A stretch of 52,872 nt of DNA from Mycobacterium asiaticum (GCF_001668675.1 NZ_LZKQ01000337.1:1-52872); one strand, 5' to 3'; counted from the first letter of the stretch, positions 25,598 through 34,767 are shown. The notes: generated by a model not told the origin, from the letters alone. Numbers and translations: made by a program.

Positions 25598-26380
25598 TTA
25601 CCCCGCTTCGGCGAATCTCCGCCGCTCAGCGCCGTTGCGCAACGTCTGCAACGCCTTGGCCAGCAGCCGAGACACATGCATCTGCGAACACCCGATGCGG
25701 TCGGCGATCTCGCTCTGCGTCAGCTCGTCGAAGAACCGCAGCTTGATCACGGTTCGCTCCCGCTCCGGCAGTGCTGCGATCAACGGCCGCGCCGTCTGCA
25801 CACTCAGCACCTTCTCCAGCCGCGCATCGACGCCGCCCATCGTGTCGGCAAGCGAGCGGTGCTCGTCGTCCTCACCGCGCGGAGCGTCCATCGACAACAC
25901 GGAGTAGTTGCTGCTGGCGACCATCGCGTCGACCACCAGCGCACGGTCCACGCCCAATCGCTCAGCGATCTCGGATGCATTGGGGGCCCGGTGCAGTTCC
26001 CGCGTGAGATCGTTTGTCGCGGCGGTCAATTGCGCCTGCAGGTCTTTGATTCGCCGCGGCACCTTGACCGCCCACCCGTGGTCGCGGAAGTGCCGGCGCA
26101 CCTCGCCGGTGATGGTCGGAACGGCAAAAGACAGGAACTCCGCGCCATTGTCGACATTGAAGCGGTCGACCGCGTTGACCAGACCTATCCGGGCCACCTG
26201 AACCAGATCTTCGAACGCCTCACCACGGTCCCGGTAGCGCCGGGCGATGTGGTCGGCCAGCGGCAAGCACCGCTCGATGATCGAGTCGCGTTGCCGGCGG
26301 TGGGCGGGAGTGCCGGGCTCGAGCTCCCGCAATACCTGGAACAGCGGCGTTACATCGGCATATTCACCCGTCGATCCCAC
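25598..26380 (-). CDS. SigF/SigB-family sigma factor (group 3), SigF paralogue-like
   Basis: A protein of 260 residues. Sigma region 2 is seen in RCLPLADHIARRYRDRGEAF, LVQVARIGLVNAVDRF and SFAVPTITGEVRRHFRDHGW, region 3 around 110-165, and region 4 in LPERERTVIKLRFFDELTQ and IADRIGCSQMHVSRLLAKAL. It resembles M. tuberculosis SigF closely in these parts but differs elsewhere and has no anti-sigma gene (usfX/rsbW) beside it, so I read it as a paralogue. The start is placed at GTG 26380 because GGAGG lies six bases before it; ATG at 26386 directly abuts that ribosome site. A SigF-type promoter at 26444-26469 suggests autoregulation. Confidence 0.92.
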   Translation of the reverse strand: MGSTGEYADVTPLFQVLRELEPGTPAHRRQRDSIIERCLPLADHIARRYRDRGEAFEDLVQVARIGLVNAVDRFNVDNGAEFLSFAVPTITGEVRRHFRDHGWAVKVPRRIKDLQAQLTAATNDLTRELHRAPNASEIAERLGVDRALVVDAMVASSNYSVLSMDAPRGEDDEHRSLADTMGGVDARLEKVLSVQTARPLIAALPERERTVIKLRFFDELTQSEIADRIGCSQMHVSRLLAKALQTLRNGAERRRFAEAG

Positions 26381-26443
26381 GATCATCCTCCGACCTTTAG
26401 CAGTAAGGGGGTCCGGGCTCTGATCTGAACTCGACGTGAGCGT

Positions 26444-26469
26444 TTACCCCATGAGCCACCAAACGAAAC
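26444..26469 (-). promoter_or_regulatory. SigF-type promoter of the sigma factor gene
   Basis: On the minus strand, GTTT (26469-26466), a 16-base spacer and GGGTAA (26449-26444) match the known mycobacterial SigF consensus (GTTT, 15-17 bases, GGGTAt/a). It points into the sigma gene with a leader of roughly 55 bases. A second GTTT at 26464-26461 would leave only 11 bases. Confidence 0.65.
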
Positions 26470-26559
26470 GTGGGCGGGCTTGGTCACGGTCGGCTAACGT
26501 CTCGCGACACGTGGCCTGCCGGGGCCTTACTCGACAGGCCAGCAGACCACAATGCGGGC

Positions 26560-28002
26560 ATGACGCAACCGCGCCAACCGCGCGAGATCTCCCGGCAGAC
26601 GTTCTTGCGGGCTGCCGCCGGAGCGCTGGCCGCGGGCACGGTTTTCGGCACGGTTCGCGCCACCGCGGACCCGGCCAATTCCGGCTGGAACGGCCTGGCT
26701 ATCGGCGGGCAGGTGCTCACCCCTGCTGACGGTCAATTCGCGACGGCCAAAAGCGTTTTCAACACCAACTACAACGGTTCGACGCCCGCCGCCGTAGTCG
26801 TCCCGACCTCGGCGGCGGACGTGCAGAAGGCCATGGCGTTCGCTGCCGCGCGGAACGTCAAGGTCGCACCGCGCAGCGGTGGGCATTCGTACGTGGGGGC
26901 GTCCACGCCAGACGGCGCGATGGTGCTCGACCTGCGCCAACTCCCGGGTGACATCAAGTACGACGCCGCCACCGGACTGGTCACGGTCACGCCCGCCACC
27001 AGCCTGTACGCGGTGCATCAGGCACTGGCCGCGGCCGGACGGGGAATTCCGACCGGCACCTGCCCATCCGTCGGCGTCTCCGGACACGCACTCGGTGGCG
27101 GCCTCGGGGCGCAGTCCCGGCACGCCGGCCTGCTGTCCGACGCGCTGACCTCGGCGTCGGTGGTACTTCCCGGTGGCCAGGCCGTCACCGCGTCGGCTAG
27201 CAGCCAACCCGACCTGTTCTGGGCGCTGCGCGGCGGCGGGGGAGGCAACTTCGGCGTGACAACGTCACTGACGTTCGCCACGTTCGCAACCAGCGATGTG
27301 GACGCCGTCAATCTCAATTTCCCCGCGCAATCATTCGCTCAGGTGCTCGTCGGCTGGCAGAACTGGCTGCGCACCGCAGACAAGAACAGCTGGGCACTGG
27401 CGGATGCCACGATCGACGGGATGGGAACCAGCTGCCGCATCCTGGCGACCTGCCCGGCCGGGTCCGGAGCCAGCGTGGAGAGCGCAATCGTGAAAACCGT
27501 TGGCCTGCAACCGACCGGGACCGAGCACCATACCTTCAACTACCTCGACCTGGTCCGGTATCTGGCCGTCAACAATCTCAATCCGTCGCCGCTGGGCTAT
27601 GTCGGGGGATCCGACGTGCTGCCGGTTATCAACGCGGCCGCGGCACAGGGCATCGCAAAGGCGGTCGAGGCCTTTCCGCGGGAGGCGGGCCGCGGGCTGG
27701 TGATCATGCATGCACTGGACGGCGCGCTGGCCACCGTGGCGCCGACGGCCACGGCCTTCCCGTGGCGGCAGCAGGCCGCGCTGGTGCAGTGGTACGTCGA
27801 GACGGGTTCGCCGTCGGCCGCCACCGGATGGTTGAACACGGCGCACCAAGCGGTGCGGGGGTCTTCGGTCGGCGGTTACGTGAACTACATCGAGGCCAAC
27901 CAACCGGCGGCACGGTACTTCGGGTCGAACCTGGCCCGCCTCAGCGCGGTCCGCCAGAAGTACGACCCGAACCGAGTCATGTTCTCCAGCTTGAACTTCT
28001 GA
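26560..28002 (+). CDS. Berberine-bridge-enzyme-type FAD oxidase, probably exported
   Basis: A protein of 480 residues. The FAD-binding PCMH domain (about 65-240) contains APRSGGHSYVG with His109 and PTGTCPSVGVSGHALGGGLG with Cys168, the pair that binds FAD bicovalently in the BBE family. The C-terminal BBE motif is present (GGYVNYIEANQPAARYFGSN ... YDPNRVMF). Substrates in this family are sugars or alkaloid-like molecules. Residues 10-35 look like a Tat signal (SRQTFLRAAAGALAAG) but with Arg-Gln where Tat signals have Arg-Arg. The start ATG at 26560 is chosen because the 30 residues upstream are unlike protein. It diverges from the sigma factor gene and leads a co-directional series to 35084. 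Confidence 0.9.
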   Translation: MTQPRQPREISRQTFLRAAAGALAAGTVFGTVRATADPANSGWNGLAIGGQVLTPADGQFATAKSVFNTNYNGSTPAAVVVPTSAADVQKAMAFAAARNVKVAPRSGGHSYVGASTPDGAMVLDLRQLPGDIKYDAATGLVTVTPATSLYAVHQALAAAGRGIPTGTCPSVGVSGHALGGGLGAQSRHAGLLSDALTSASVVLPGGQAVTASASSQPDLFWALRGGGGGNFGVTTSLTFATFATSDVDAVNLNFPAQSFAQVLVGWQNWLRTADKNSWALADATIDGMGTSCRILATCPAGSGASVESAIVKTVGLQPTGTEHHTFNYLDLVRYLAVNNLNPSPLGYVGGSDVLPVINAAAAQGIAKAVEAFPREAGRGLVIMHALDGALATVAPTATAFPWRQQAALVQWYVETGSPSAATGWLNTAHQAVRGSSVGGYVNYIEANQPAARYFGSNLARLSAVRQKYDPNRVMFSSLNF

Positions 28003-28009
28003 AGACAAC

Positions 28010-28663
28010 ATGACCCGACCGCCCTGGCACACCCACGTTTTCCCTCGCCTGTTGGTGGCCTTCGGACTCGGTGCCACCGCCTTGGTCCTGATGGGATGGA
28101 CCGCCGGCTGGGAGTATGCCTCCAGCGCGGGCTGGATCGTCGCGGCCGGGATCTATCTGGTGTGGACCTGGCTGGTCGTGTTGCCGATGGATGCCGACGA
28201 GACGCGCGAGCACGTGCGGCCCGAGGCGCCGCCACGTCACTGGATGACCGACGCCGTCCTGCTGACGGCGAGCGTGGCGAGTCTGGCCGGCGTCGCGCAA
28301 CTGCTGGCCGCCGGCTCAAAGGCAGGGACGGAGAAGAACCTCGCCGCCGGCGTCGGGGTCATCAGCATCATCGCGGCGTGGTGCGTCGTCCACACCGTGT
28401 TCAGCCTCCGCTACGCCGATGTCTACTACTCGAACCCGGCTGGCGGAATCAACTTCGACGGCACCGACAATCCGCGGTTCTTTGACTTCTTCTATCTAGG
28501 ATTTACCGTCGGCATGACGTACCAGGTTTCTGACACGAATTTGCAGACCGGCCAACTGCGCCGCATCGCGCTGGGCCAGGCCCTGCTCTCCTATCTCTTC
28601 GGAGCGGTGATCCTGGCCGTCACCATCAATCTTGTTGTCGGGCTTGGAAACCCGCTGGGATGA
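28010..28663 (+). CDS. DUF1345 family membrane protein
   Basis: A protein of 217 residues with five hydrophobic segments (about 12-30, 38-58, 82-100, 112-130, 190-212). The phrases YADVYYSNPAGGINF and DFFYLGFTVGMTYQVSDTN are the DUF1345 signature. The function is unknown; the family is found in Actinobacteria and proteobacteria as an inner-membrane protein. Start ATG at 28010, seven bases after the BBE oxidase stop, so co-transcription is likely. The SnoaL-like gene follows after 16 bases. Confidence 0.9.
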   Translation: MTRPPWHTHVFPRLLVAFGLGATALVLMGWTAGWEYASSAGWIVAAGIYLVWTWLVVLPMDADETREHVRPEAPPRHWMTDAVLLTASVASLAGVAQLLAAGSKAGTEKNLAAGVGVISIIAAWCVVHTVFSLRYADVYYSNPAGGINFDGTDNPRFFDFFYLGFTVGMTYQVSDTNLQTGQLRRIALGQALLSYLFGAVILAVTINLVVGLGNPLG

Positions 28664-28679
28664 CGAGAAAGGGGCGCCG

Positions 28680-29078
28680 ATGACGGGGTCGGACGAGGAG
28701 CGCAGAGCCCGCAGGGCGGCGGTGGTCATCGAGCACATGCAGAGCGAGAACGTGCAGCAGTGGGACCGCACCATGGCCACCTTCAGCCATCCCCGCTACG
28801 AATTGCCGGACGGCACGGTGTTCGACGGCCCCGACGAGGTGATGCAGTTCTGGCTTGACGGCCGCACCACGGTGCCGGATCAGACGAACGAGCTCATCGA
28901 ACTCACTCACCTCGACGACGGCGATGTCCTGATCGAGTTCTGGCTGCGCGGCACCCCGGTCGCGACCAGTGAGTCGTTCGAGGTCCGGCTCTGGGCAATC
29001 TTCGGCTTCGACGACGAAGACCTCATCACCGGCGAACGCGTGTACGCGCAGCCACCGGGGGGCGCCCCGCATGAATGA
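28680..29078 (+). CDS. SnoaL-like / NTF2-fold protein
   Basis: A protein of 132 residues with the cone-shaped NTF2-like pattern: an N-terminal helix pair (RAAVVIEHMQSENVQQWDRT), a central strand with HPRYELPDGTVFDGPDEVMQ, and long C-terminal strands (VLIEFWLRGTPVA; VRLWAIFGFDDEDLITGERV). Such proteins bind or transform small hydrophobic molecules. The start ATG at 28680 has AAAGGGG upstream; an ORF extension to 28632 inside the preceding gene is rejected. The stop overlaps the MFS start (ATGA), so translation is coupled. Confidence 0.85.
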   Translation: MTGSDEERRARRAAVVIEHMQSENVQQWDRTMATFSHPRYELPDGTVFDGPDEVMQFWLDGRTTVPDQTNELIELTHLDDGDVLIEFWLRGTPVATSESFEVRLWAIFGFDDEDLITGERVYAQPPGGAPHE

Positions 29079-30571
29079 GGTTTCCGAAAGCCCCACGCCG
29101 GGAACGAGGACGTGTGCCTGACGCCCCCATCCGCAGCCTGATTCCCGCCCGCATCGACCGGTTGCCGTGGTCTCCCTTCCATACGCGGCTGGTGGTGGCG
29201 CTCGGGGTGGCCTGGATACTCGACGGACTCGAGATCACCGTGGCCAGCGCGGTCGCCGACACCCTGACCCAGCCCGAAACCCTGCACCTTTCCTCGACGG
29301 CGGTCGGGTTCCTCGCCACCGTCTACCTTGCCGGAGAGGTGATCGGTGCGCTGTTCTTCGGCCGCATGTCCGACAAGCTCGGCCGGCGAAACCTGTTCAT
29401 GGTCACGCTGGTCGTGTACCTGGTCGGCAGCGGCCTCACCGCTTTCACGCTGGGCAACAGCGCCGGCTGGCTCGTGTTCCTCTACATCACCCGGTTCATC
29501 GCGGGGACGGGCATCGGCGGCGAGTACGCGGCCATCAACTCGGCGATCGACGAACTCATCCCGGCGCGCTACCGCGGCCGCGTCGACATCGCGGTGAACG
29601 GGACGTACTGGGCGGGCGCGGTCCTCGGGACGTTGGGCACCTTCGTCTTCCTCAAGGTCATCGACCTGAGTCTGGGCTGGCGGCTGGCCTTCCTGATCGG
29701 ACCGGTGCTGGCCGTGGTCATCGTGCTGGTCCGGCGAAACCTGCCCGAAAGCCCGCGCTGGCAGGTCATGAACGGACGCACCGAACAAGCCGAGAACACG
29801 ATCTCCTACATCGAGCAGGAAGTGCAGGCGGCCGGGACGACGCTGCCAGAGGTCGACGAGTCCAAGGCCATATCGTTGCGCCCAGCCGAACAGATCGGTT
29901 ACCTCGCATTGACCCGGGTGCTGTTCCGCGACTACCCGAGCCGCGCCGTGCTGGGCGCCACGTTGATGATCAGCCAGTCGTTCCTCTACAACGCCATTTT
30001 CTTCACCTACACCCTGGTGCTGGGCAAGTTCTACGGCGTGCCGTCGGCGTCGACACCGCTCTACCTGATCGCGTTCGCCGTAGGAAACCTGCTGGGACCG
30101 TTGACGATTGGTCACTTCTTCGACACGATCGGCCGCCGGAAGATGATCGCCGGCACCTACGGGCTGTCCGGGCTGCTACTCGCGGTCAGCGCAGCGTTAT
30201 TCCAGGCCGGGATGCTCAACGCCATCACCCAGACCATCGCCTGGTGCGTCATCTTCTACATCGCGTCAGCCGGTGCCAGCGCGGCTTACCTCACCGTGAG
30301 TGAGATCTTCCCGCTGGAGGTCCGGGCCAAAGCCATCGCGGTGTTCTTCGCGATCGCCCAGTGTTTCGGCGCCCTCGGACCGGTGATCTACGGCGCGCTG
30401 ATCGGCGACGCCGAACAATCCCTACCGCTGTTCCTCGGCTATCTGCTTGGGGCCGTGGTGATGATGGCCGGCGGTCTGGTCGCCTGGTTCCTGGCGGTTG
30501 ACGCCGAGGGCAGGTCGCTGGAAGACATCGCCACCCCTCTGTCGGCCAGCAACGAAGGTTCGACATACTAA
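29075..30571 (+). CDS. Major facilitator superfamily transporter (sugar/metabolite:H+ symporter type)
   Basis: A protein of 498 residues with 12 predicted membrane segments. MFS motif A is clear after segment 2 (FGRMSDKLGRRNLFM) and its repeat after segment 8 (GHFFDTIGRRKMIAG). RFIAGTGIGGEYAAINSAI follows the sugar-porter-like pattern in segment 4-5, and RRNLPESPRWQVMNGR lies before the central loop. Substrate unknown. The start ATG at 29075 overlaps the SnoaL-like stop by four bases. It ends 80 bases before the sensor fusion gene, and that gene's SigF-type promoter lies within the last codons and just after the stop. Confidence 0.92.
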   Translation: MRFPKAPRRERGRVPDAPIRSLIPARIDRLPWSPFHTRLVVALGVAWILDGLEITVASAVADTLTQPETLHLSSTAVGFLATVYLAGEVIGALFFGRMSDKLGRRNLFMVTLVVYLVGSGLTAFTLGNSAGWLVFLYITRFIAGTGIGGEYAAINSAIDELIPARYRGRVDIAVNGTYWAGAVLGTLGTFVFLKVIDLSLGWRLAFLIGPVLAVVIVLVRRNLPESPRWQVMNGRTEQAENTISYIEQEVQAAGTTLPEVDESKAISLRPAEQIGYLALTRVLFRDYPSRAVLGATLMISQSFLYNAIFFTYTLVLGKFYGVPSASTPLYLIAFAVGNLLGPLTIGHFFDTIGRRKMIAGTYGLSGLLLAVSAALFQAGMLNAITQTIAWCVIFYIASAGASAAYLTVSEIFPLEVRAKAIAVFFAIAQCFGALGPVIYGALIGDAEQSLPLFLGYLLGAVVMMAGGLVAWFLAVDAEGRSLEDIATPLSASNEGSTY

Positions 30572-30582
30572 ACGCCGGGTAA
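30557..30582 (+). promoter_or_regulatory. SigF-type promoter of the sensor kinase-phosphatase fusion gene
   Basis: GGTT at 30557-30560, a spacer of 16 bases and GGGTAA at 30577-30582. The -10 is identical to that of the sigma factor gene (26444-26449) and the spacer is the same length; the -35 is GGTTC rather than GTTT. The -35 overlaps the end of the MFS gene. The start codon of the fusion gene is 70 bases downstream. Confidence 0.55.
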
Positions 30583-30651
30583 ACGTTCCGACCGCATTGA
30601 GCCAACAGTGCACGACCATTCCACGGGAAACCCCACCTGAGAGGGACGTCA

Positions 30652-33600
30652 GTGGTCTTCCGCGCAGACCAGGAGATCGGACGCGATCTGGCCGCGGTCG
30701 ACTGGGCGTCCACCCCGCTGGGGCCGGTCGACGACTGGCCGCAAAGCCTGCGTACGGCCGTGAACATCCTGTTGTCGTCCCAGTTTTCGATGTGGATGGG
30801 ATGGGGACCGGAACTCACCTTCTTCTGCAACGCCGCCTACCGCCGCGACACACTGGGCCGGAAATATCCGTGGGCGCTGGGACGCCCGGCCAGCGAAGTC
30901 TGGGCCGAGATCTGGGCCGACATCGGGCCGCGCGTCGACCGAGTCCTGTCGACCGGCGAAGCCACTTGGGACGAAGCCCTGCTGCTCATCCTGGAGCGGT
31001 CGGGTTATCCCGAGGAGACCTACCACACCTTCTCCTACAGCCCACTGCGTGACGAGGACGCCAGCGTTGTCGGCATGCTGTGTGTGGTCAGCGAAGACAC
31101 CGAACGGGTCATCGCGGAACGGCGGATGGCCACGCTGCGCGACCTGGGTTCGGACCCGAGCGTGGTCCGCACCGAGCGGCAGATGCTCGATTTCGTAGCC
31201 CAGCAACTCGCGAACAACCCGTACGATCTGCCGTTCACTCTGACCTACCTCTTCGCCGACGACGGCGACGCGCATCTGGCCGGTGTCAGCGGAATCTCCC
31301 GCGGTCATCCCGCCGCCCCGGAAACGCTCGCCCGCGACGGAGGCAGCGTCTGGCCCGTCCAGAATGCGAGCAAAGGCCATCCCGAACTCGTCGAACTCGA
31401 CGGCGCCGCAATGGATCTGCCGACCGGCGCCTGGAGCGAGCCACCCACGCAGGTGTTGCTGGTGCCGCTGTTGCAGCGCGGCGGCGCACCCGTCGGTTTT
31501 CTGGTCGCCGGCCTGAACCGGCACCGTGAAATCGACGACAGCTATTGGGGTTTCGTTGAGCTGGTGGCCGGATACATCGCCGCCGGGGTGGGTAGCGCGC
31601 GCAGCTACCAGACCCAGCAGCGGCGCGCCGAGGAGCTCGCCGAGCTCGACCGCGCCAAGACCACCTTCTTCTCCAATATCAGTCACGAATTCCGCACGCC
31701 GCTCACGTTGATCCTCGGACCGGTCGACCAGCTGCGCAGCCGAGTCAGCGGTGTCGACGAGGCGGCGCGTCAAGAGCTGGAGCTGGTGTATCGCAACGGC
31801 TTACGGTTGGCGAAGCTGGTGAACACGCTGCTCGACTTCTCCCGTATCGAGGCGGGTCGGATGCGGGCCCAATTTGAGCCCGTCGAAATCTCTTCGGTCA
31901 CAGCGGAATTGGCCAGCGTGTTCCGCTCGGCAATCGACCAGGCCGGGTTGACGTTCACCGTCGACTGCCCGCCACTGGGCGAGCCGGTGTACCTGGACCG
32001 TGAGATGTGGGAGAAGGTGGTGCTGAACCTACTCTCCAATGCGCTGAAGTTCACCTTCGACGGTGAGATCAGCGTCCGGGTCTCCCGCGACAGTGAAGCG
32101 GTCGTGACCGTGAGCGACACCGGGATCGGCGTGCCGTCGGCCGAAATGCCCCGGCTCTTTGAGCGTTTCCACCGCATCGAATCCGCGCGGGCCCGCTCAT
32201 CCGAGGGCAGCGGTATCGGGCTGGCCCTGGTCAAAGAGCTCGTCGGCCTGCACGGCGGCACCATCACCGCGGACAGCCGCGAAGGCGCCGGCACCACCTT
32301 CACGGTCCGGCTGCCGTTCGGTGCGGCTCATCTGCCGACCGACGATGTCGTGGCAGCGTCGGAGACGCGCTCGGCGACCGGGGCGATCGCGGCACCGTAC
32401 GTGCAGGAGGCGTTGCGTTGGCTGCCGGGGGAGACCGGAAGCACTCCGGCCGTTCCCGCTCTCGCGCCCGCAGCCGCCGAGGGCGAACGCGAAGGCGTGC
32501 GGGCGCGCGTGCTGATCGCCGACGACAACGTCGACATGCGCGAGTATCTATCCAGCCTGCTCGCCGCCTCGGGATACGAGGTAAGTGGTTACGGCGACGG
32601 CATTTTGGCGTTGGAGGCGGTCCGATCCCGGCTGCCCGATCTGGTCATCAGTGACGTCATGATGCCGGGCATGGACGGTCTGCAGCTCCTGGCGGCGCTA
32701 CGGAAGGATCCGCGCACCTCCGCACTGCCGGTGCTGCTGCTCTCCGCGCGCGCCGGCCAGGAAGCCTCGGTCGAAGGGCTATTGGCCGGAGCTGACGACT
32801 ATTTGGTCAAGCCGTTTGCGGCGGCGGACCTGCTCGCCCGGGTGCGTGCCAACGTTCAACTGGCGCGCTTGCGCAACTATCATTCCCGCTGGCGCACCGC
32901 GCTGGTGGACTCTTTGCAGGAGGCTTTTTTCGTCTGCGACGAGCACGGCACGGTCGTGGAAATCAATGCCGCCTTCACCGAAATCCTGGGCTACGGACCC
33001 GAAGACCTGCCATACGAACCTCTGCATCCCTGGTGGCCGGACGCCGCGACCGAGCCGGACTCCCGCCGGCAGGTCGAGGCGGCTTTTGCCGGATTGCTGA
33101 CTCACACCCAGGGTGCCTTCACCGTGCCGGTCACCCATCGCGATGGCCATCGGGTGTGGATCAACGTCAGTTTCAACCATGCCAACGACCCCGACTCGGG
33201 ACGGCGAGTCATGGTGGGCACGTTCCGTGACGTCACCGCGGAGCACTACGCGGTGCAAAGCCAAACGGCCCTAGCTGGACTCAACCAACAACTGGTGCAA
33301 GCGGATACGTTGCGCCAAGCGCTGCAGGGTGCACTCGAGGTACTCAGCGGGGTGTGGCGGGCCCGGCGGGTCCTGGGCGCGACGTTCGTCGGCGAACTAC
33401 CGGAGAACCCGACGCCTAACCTGCTGTGCGCGGGTGAACCGGCCAAATGGACAGAGCTGACGGCACGCCAACGTGAATCGATCGAGTCGCTGCGGGACGC
33501 GGATCTGTTGAGCATCATCGCCGAAGCCGGAGCGGCGGGCATCGCGTTGCAGCATCCGCGTGGCCGATTGGTCGTCTGGGTGGAGCTGTCCGAACATCGA

Positions 33601-34767
33601 CGCTTCACCCGCGAGGACCGCACCCTGCTCACGGTGCTGGCCGGCCGGCTCAGCCAAGGACTGCACCGCGTCTACCAGTTGGACGAACAGCGCGAAACCG
33701 CTGTCGCACTGCAGCATGCGATGCTCGGCCCGGCGCGGTTGCCGGACGGATTCGCGGTGCGCTACCGTCCGGCCACTCACCCGCTGCAGGTCGGCGGCGA
33801 CTGGTACGACGTGGTCGAACTCGACGACAAGCGTGTGGCATTGATCGTGGGCGACTGCGTCGGCCACGGTTTGGCCGCCGCGACCGTCATGGGTCAATTG
33901 CGCAGTGCCTGTCGCGCACTGCTGCTCGAACAACCCAGTCCGGGCGCCGCGCTGGGCGCGCTCGACCGCTTCGCGGCGCGACTGCCGGGCGCGCGATGCA
34001 CCACGGCCTTCTGCGCCGTGCTGACCCGGGACACCGGGGAGTTGGTGTATTCCAGTGCCGGTCACCCGCCGCCGATCATGGTGTACGCCGACGGCACCAG
34101 AGTCATGCTCGGCGGCGAGCACGGTCTGCCGCTGGCGCTCCGGCCGCAGTGGAACCGACCGGAGACGCACGTGATCATGCCGCCGCGCGCCACGCTGCTG
34201 CTCTACACCGACGGTCTGATTGAGCGGCGCGGTGTGTCACTCGACGACGGCATGGCCCGGGCCGCCGACGTTGTGCAGGACGGCCGCTCGCACGGTCTGG
34301 AAGAGGTTGCGGATCAACTGATGTCCGTGCTGGAGCCCGGCGGTGGCTATCCAGACGACGTAGCCATGCTGCTGTATCGGCAACCGGCACCGTTGGCCAT
34401 GGAGATCTCCGCCGACGCGAGCGAACTCGCCCCGAGCCGAGCCGCCCTGCGCAACTGGCTGATTCAGGCGGGAGTTGACCCGGACCAGATTCAGGACGTG
34501 CTCGTCGCCACGGGTGAAGCCGTCGCCAACGCGATCGAGCACGGTCTGCGGGACCGCCCCACGGGCACCGTCTCGTTGCGCGCAACCGCAATCGTCGACC
34601 GATTGCAGGTGACCGTGGCCGACACCGGGGTGTGGAAGCCGCCGGCTGAAATCCCCGGTTTCAGCCGCGGCCGCGGCATCGACCTGATGCGAGTCCTGAT
34701 GGAGGATCTCAGCATCGATTCCAGTGAAGCGGGAACGACAGTTCACATGTACGCGAGGATCACCTGA
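30652..34767 (+). CDS. Hybrid sensor: histidine kinase, receiver, PAS, PP2C phosphatase and RsbW-like ATPase in one chain
   Basis: A protein of 1371 residues, cytoplasmic. In order: PAS-like region (about 25-165); GAF-like region (about 170-325); dimerisation domain with phospho-acceptor His345 in ISHEFRTPLT; HATPase with Asn463 (NLLSNALKF), DTGIGVP and GSGIGLALV; receiver with Asp624-Asp625, phospho-acceptor Asp668 (SDVMMPGMDG) and Lys720; PAS (about 745-865); GAF-like (about 880-1005); SpoIIE/RsbU PP2C with Asp1050 (GGDWYDVV) and Asp1068 (VGDCVGHG); C-terminal RsbW-like HATPase (about 1250-1370) with Asn1293 (GEAVANAIEHG). All key residues are intact. M. tuberculosis Rv1364c combines PAS, PP2C, HATPase and STAS; here a full hybrid kinase is added and the STAS part is the next gene. 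Start GTG 30652, GAGAGGGA upstream. Confidence 0.93.
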   Translation: MVFRADQEIGRDLAAVDWASTPLGPVDDWPQSLRTAVNILLSSQFSMWMGWGPELTFFCNAAYRRDTLGRKYPWALGRPASEVWAEIWADIGPRVDRVLSTGEATWDEALLLILERSGYPEETYHTFSYSPLRDEDASVVGMLCVVSEDTERVIAERRMATLRDLGSDPSVVRTERQMLDFVAQQLANNPYDLPFTLTYLFADDGDAHLAGVSGISRGHPAAPETLARDGGSVWPVQNASKGHPELVELDGAAMDLPTGAWSEPPTQVLLVPLLQRGGAPVGFLVAGLNRHREIDDSYWGFVELVAGYIAAGVGSARSYQTQQRRAEELAELDRAKTTFFSNISHEFRTPLTLILGPVDQLRSRVSGVDEAARQELELVYRNGLRLAKLVNTLLDFSRIEAGRMRAQFEPVEISSVTAELASVFRSAIDQAGLTFTVDCPPLGEPVYLDREMWEKVVLNLLSNALKFTFDGEISVRVSRDSEAVVTVSDTGIGVPSAEMPRLFERFHRIESARARSSEGSGIGLALVKELVGLHGGTITADSREGAGTTFTVRLPFGAAHLPTDDVVAASETRSATGAIAAPYVQEALRWLPGETGSTPAVPALAPAAAEGEREGVRARVLIADDNVDMREYLSSLLAASGYEVSGYGDGILALEAVRSRLPDLVISDVMMPGMDGLQLLAALRKDPRTSALPVLLLSARAGQEASVEGLLAGADDYLVKPFAAADLLARVRANVQLARLRNYHSRWRTALVDSLQEAFFVCDEHGTVVEINAAFTEILGYGPEDLPYEPLHPWWPDAATEPDSRRQVEAAFAGLLTHTQGAFTVPVTHRDGHRVWINVSFNHANDPDSGRRVMVGTFRDVTAEHYAVQSQTALAGLNQQLVQADTLRQALQGALEVLSGVWRARRVLGATFVGELPENPTPNLLCAGEPAKWTELTARQRESIESLRDADLLSIIAEAGAAGIALQHPRGRLVVWVELSEHRRFTREDRTLLTVLAGRLSQGLHRVYQLDEQRETAVALQHAMLGPARLPDGFAVRYRPATHPLQVGGDWYDVVELDDKRVALIVGDCVGHGLAAATVMGQLRSACRALLLEQPSPGAALGALDRFAARLPGARCTTAFCAVLTRDTGELVYSSAGHPPPIMVYADGTRVMLGGEHGLPLALRPQWNRPETHVIMPPRATLLLYTDGLIERRGVSLDDGMARAADVVQDGRSHGLEEVADQLMSVLEPGGGYPDDVAMLLYRQPAPLAMEISADASELAPSRAALRNWLIQAGVDPDQIQDVLVATGEAVANAIEHGLRDRPTGTVSLRATAIVDRLQVTVADTGVWKPPAEIPGFSRGRGIDLMRVLMEDLSIDSSEAGTTVHMYARIT

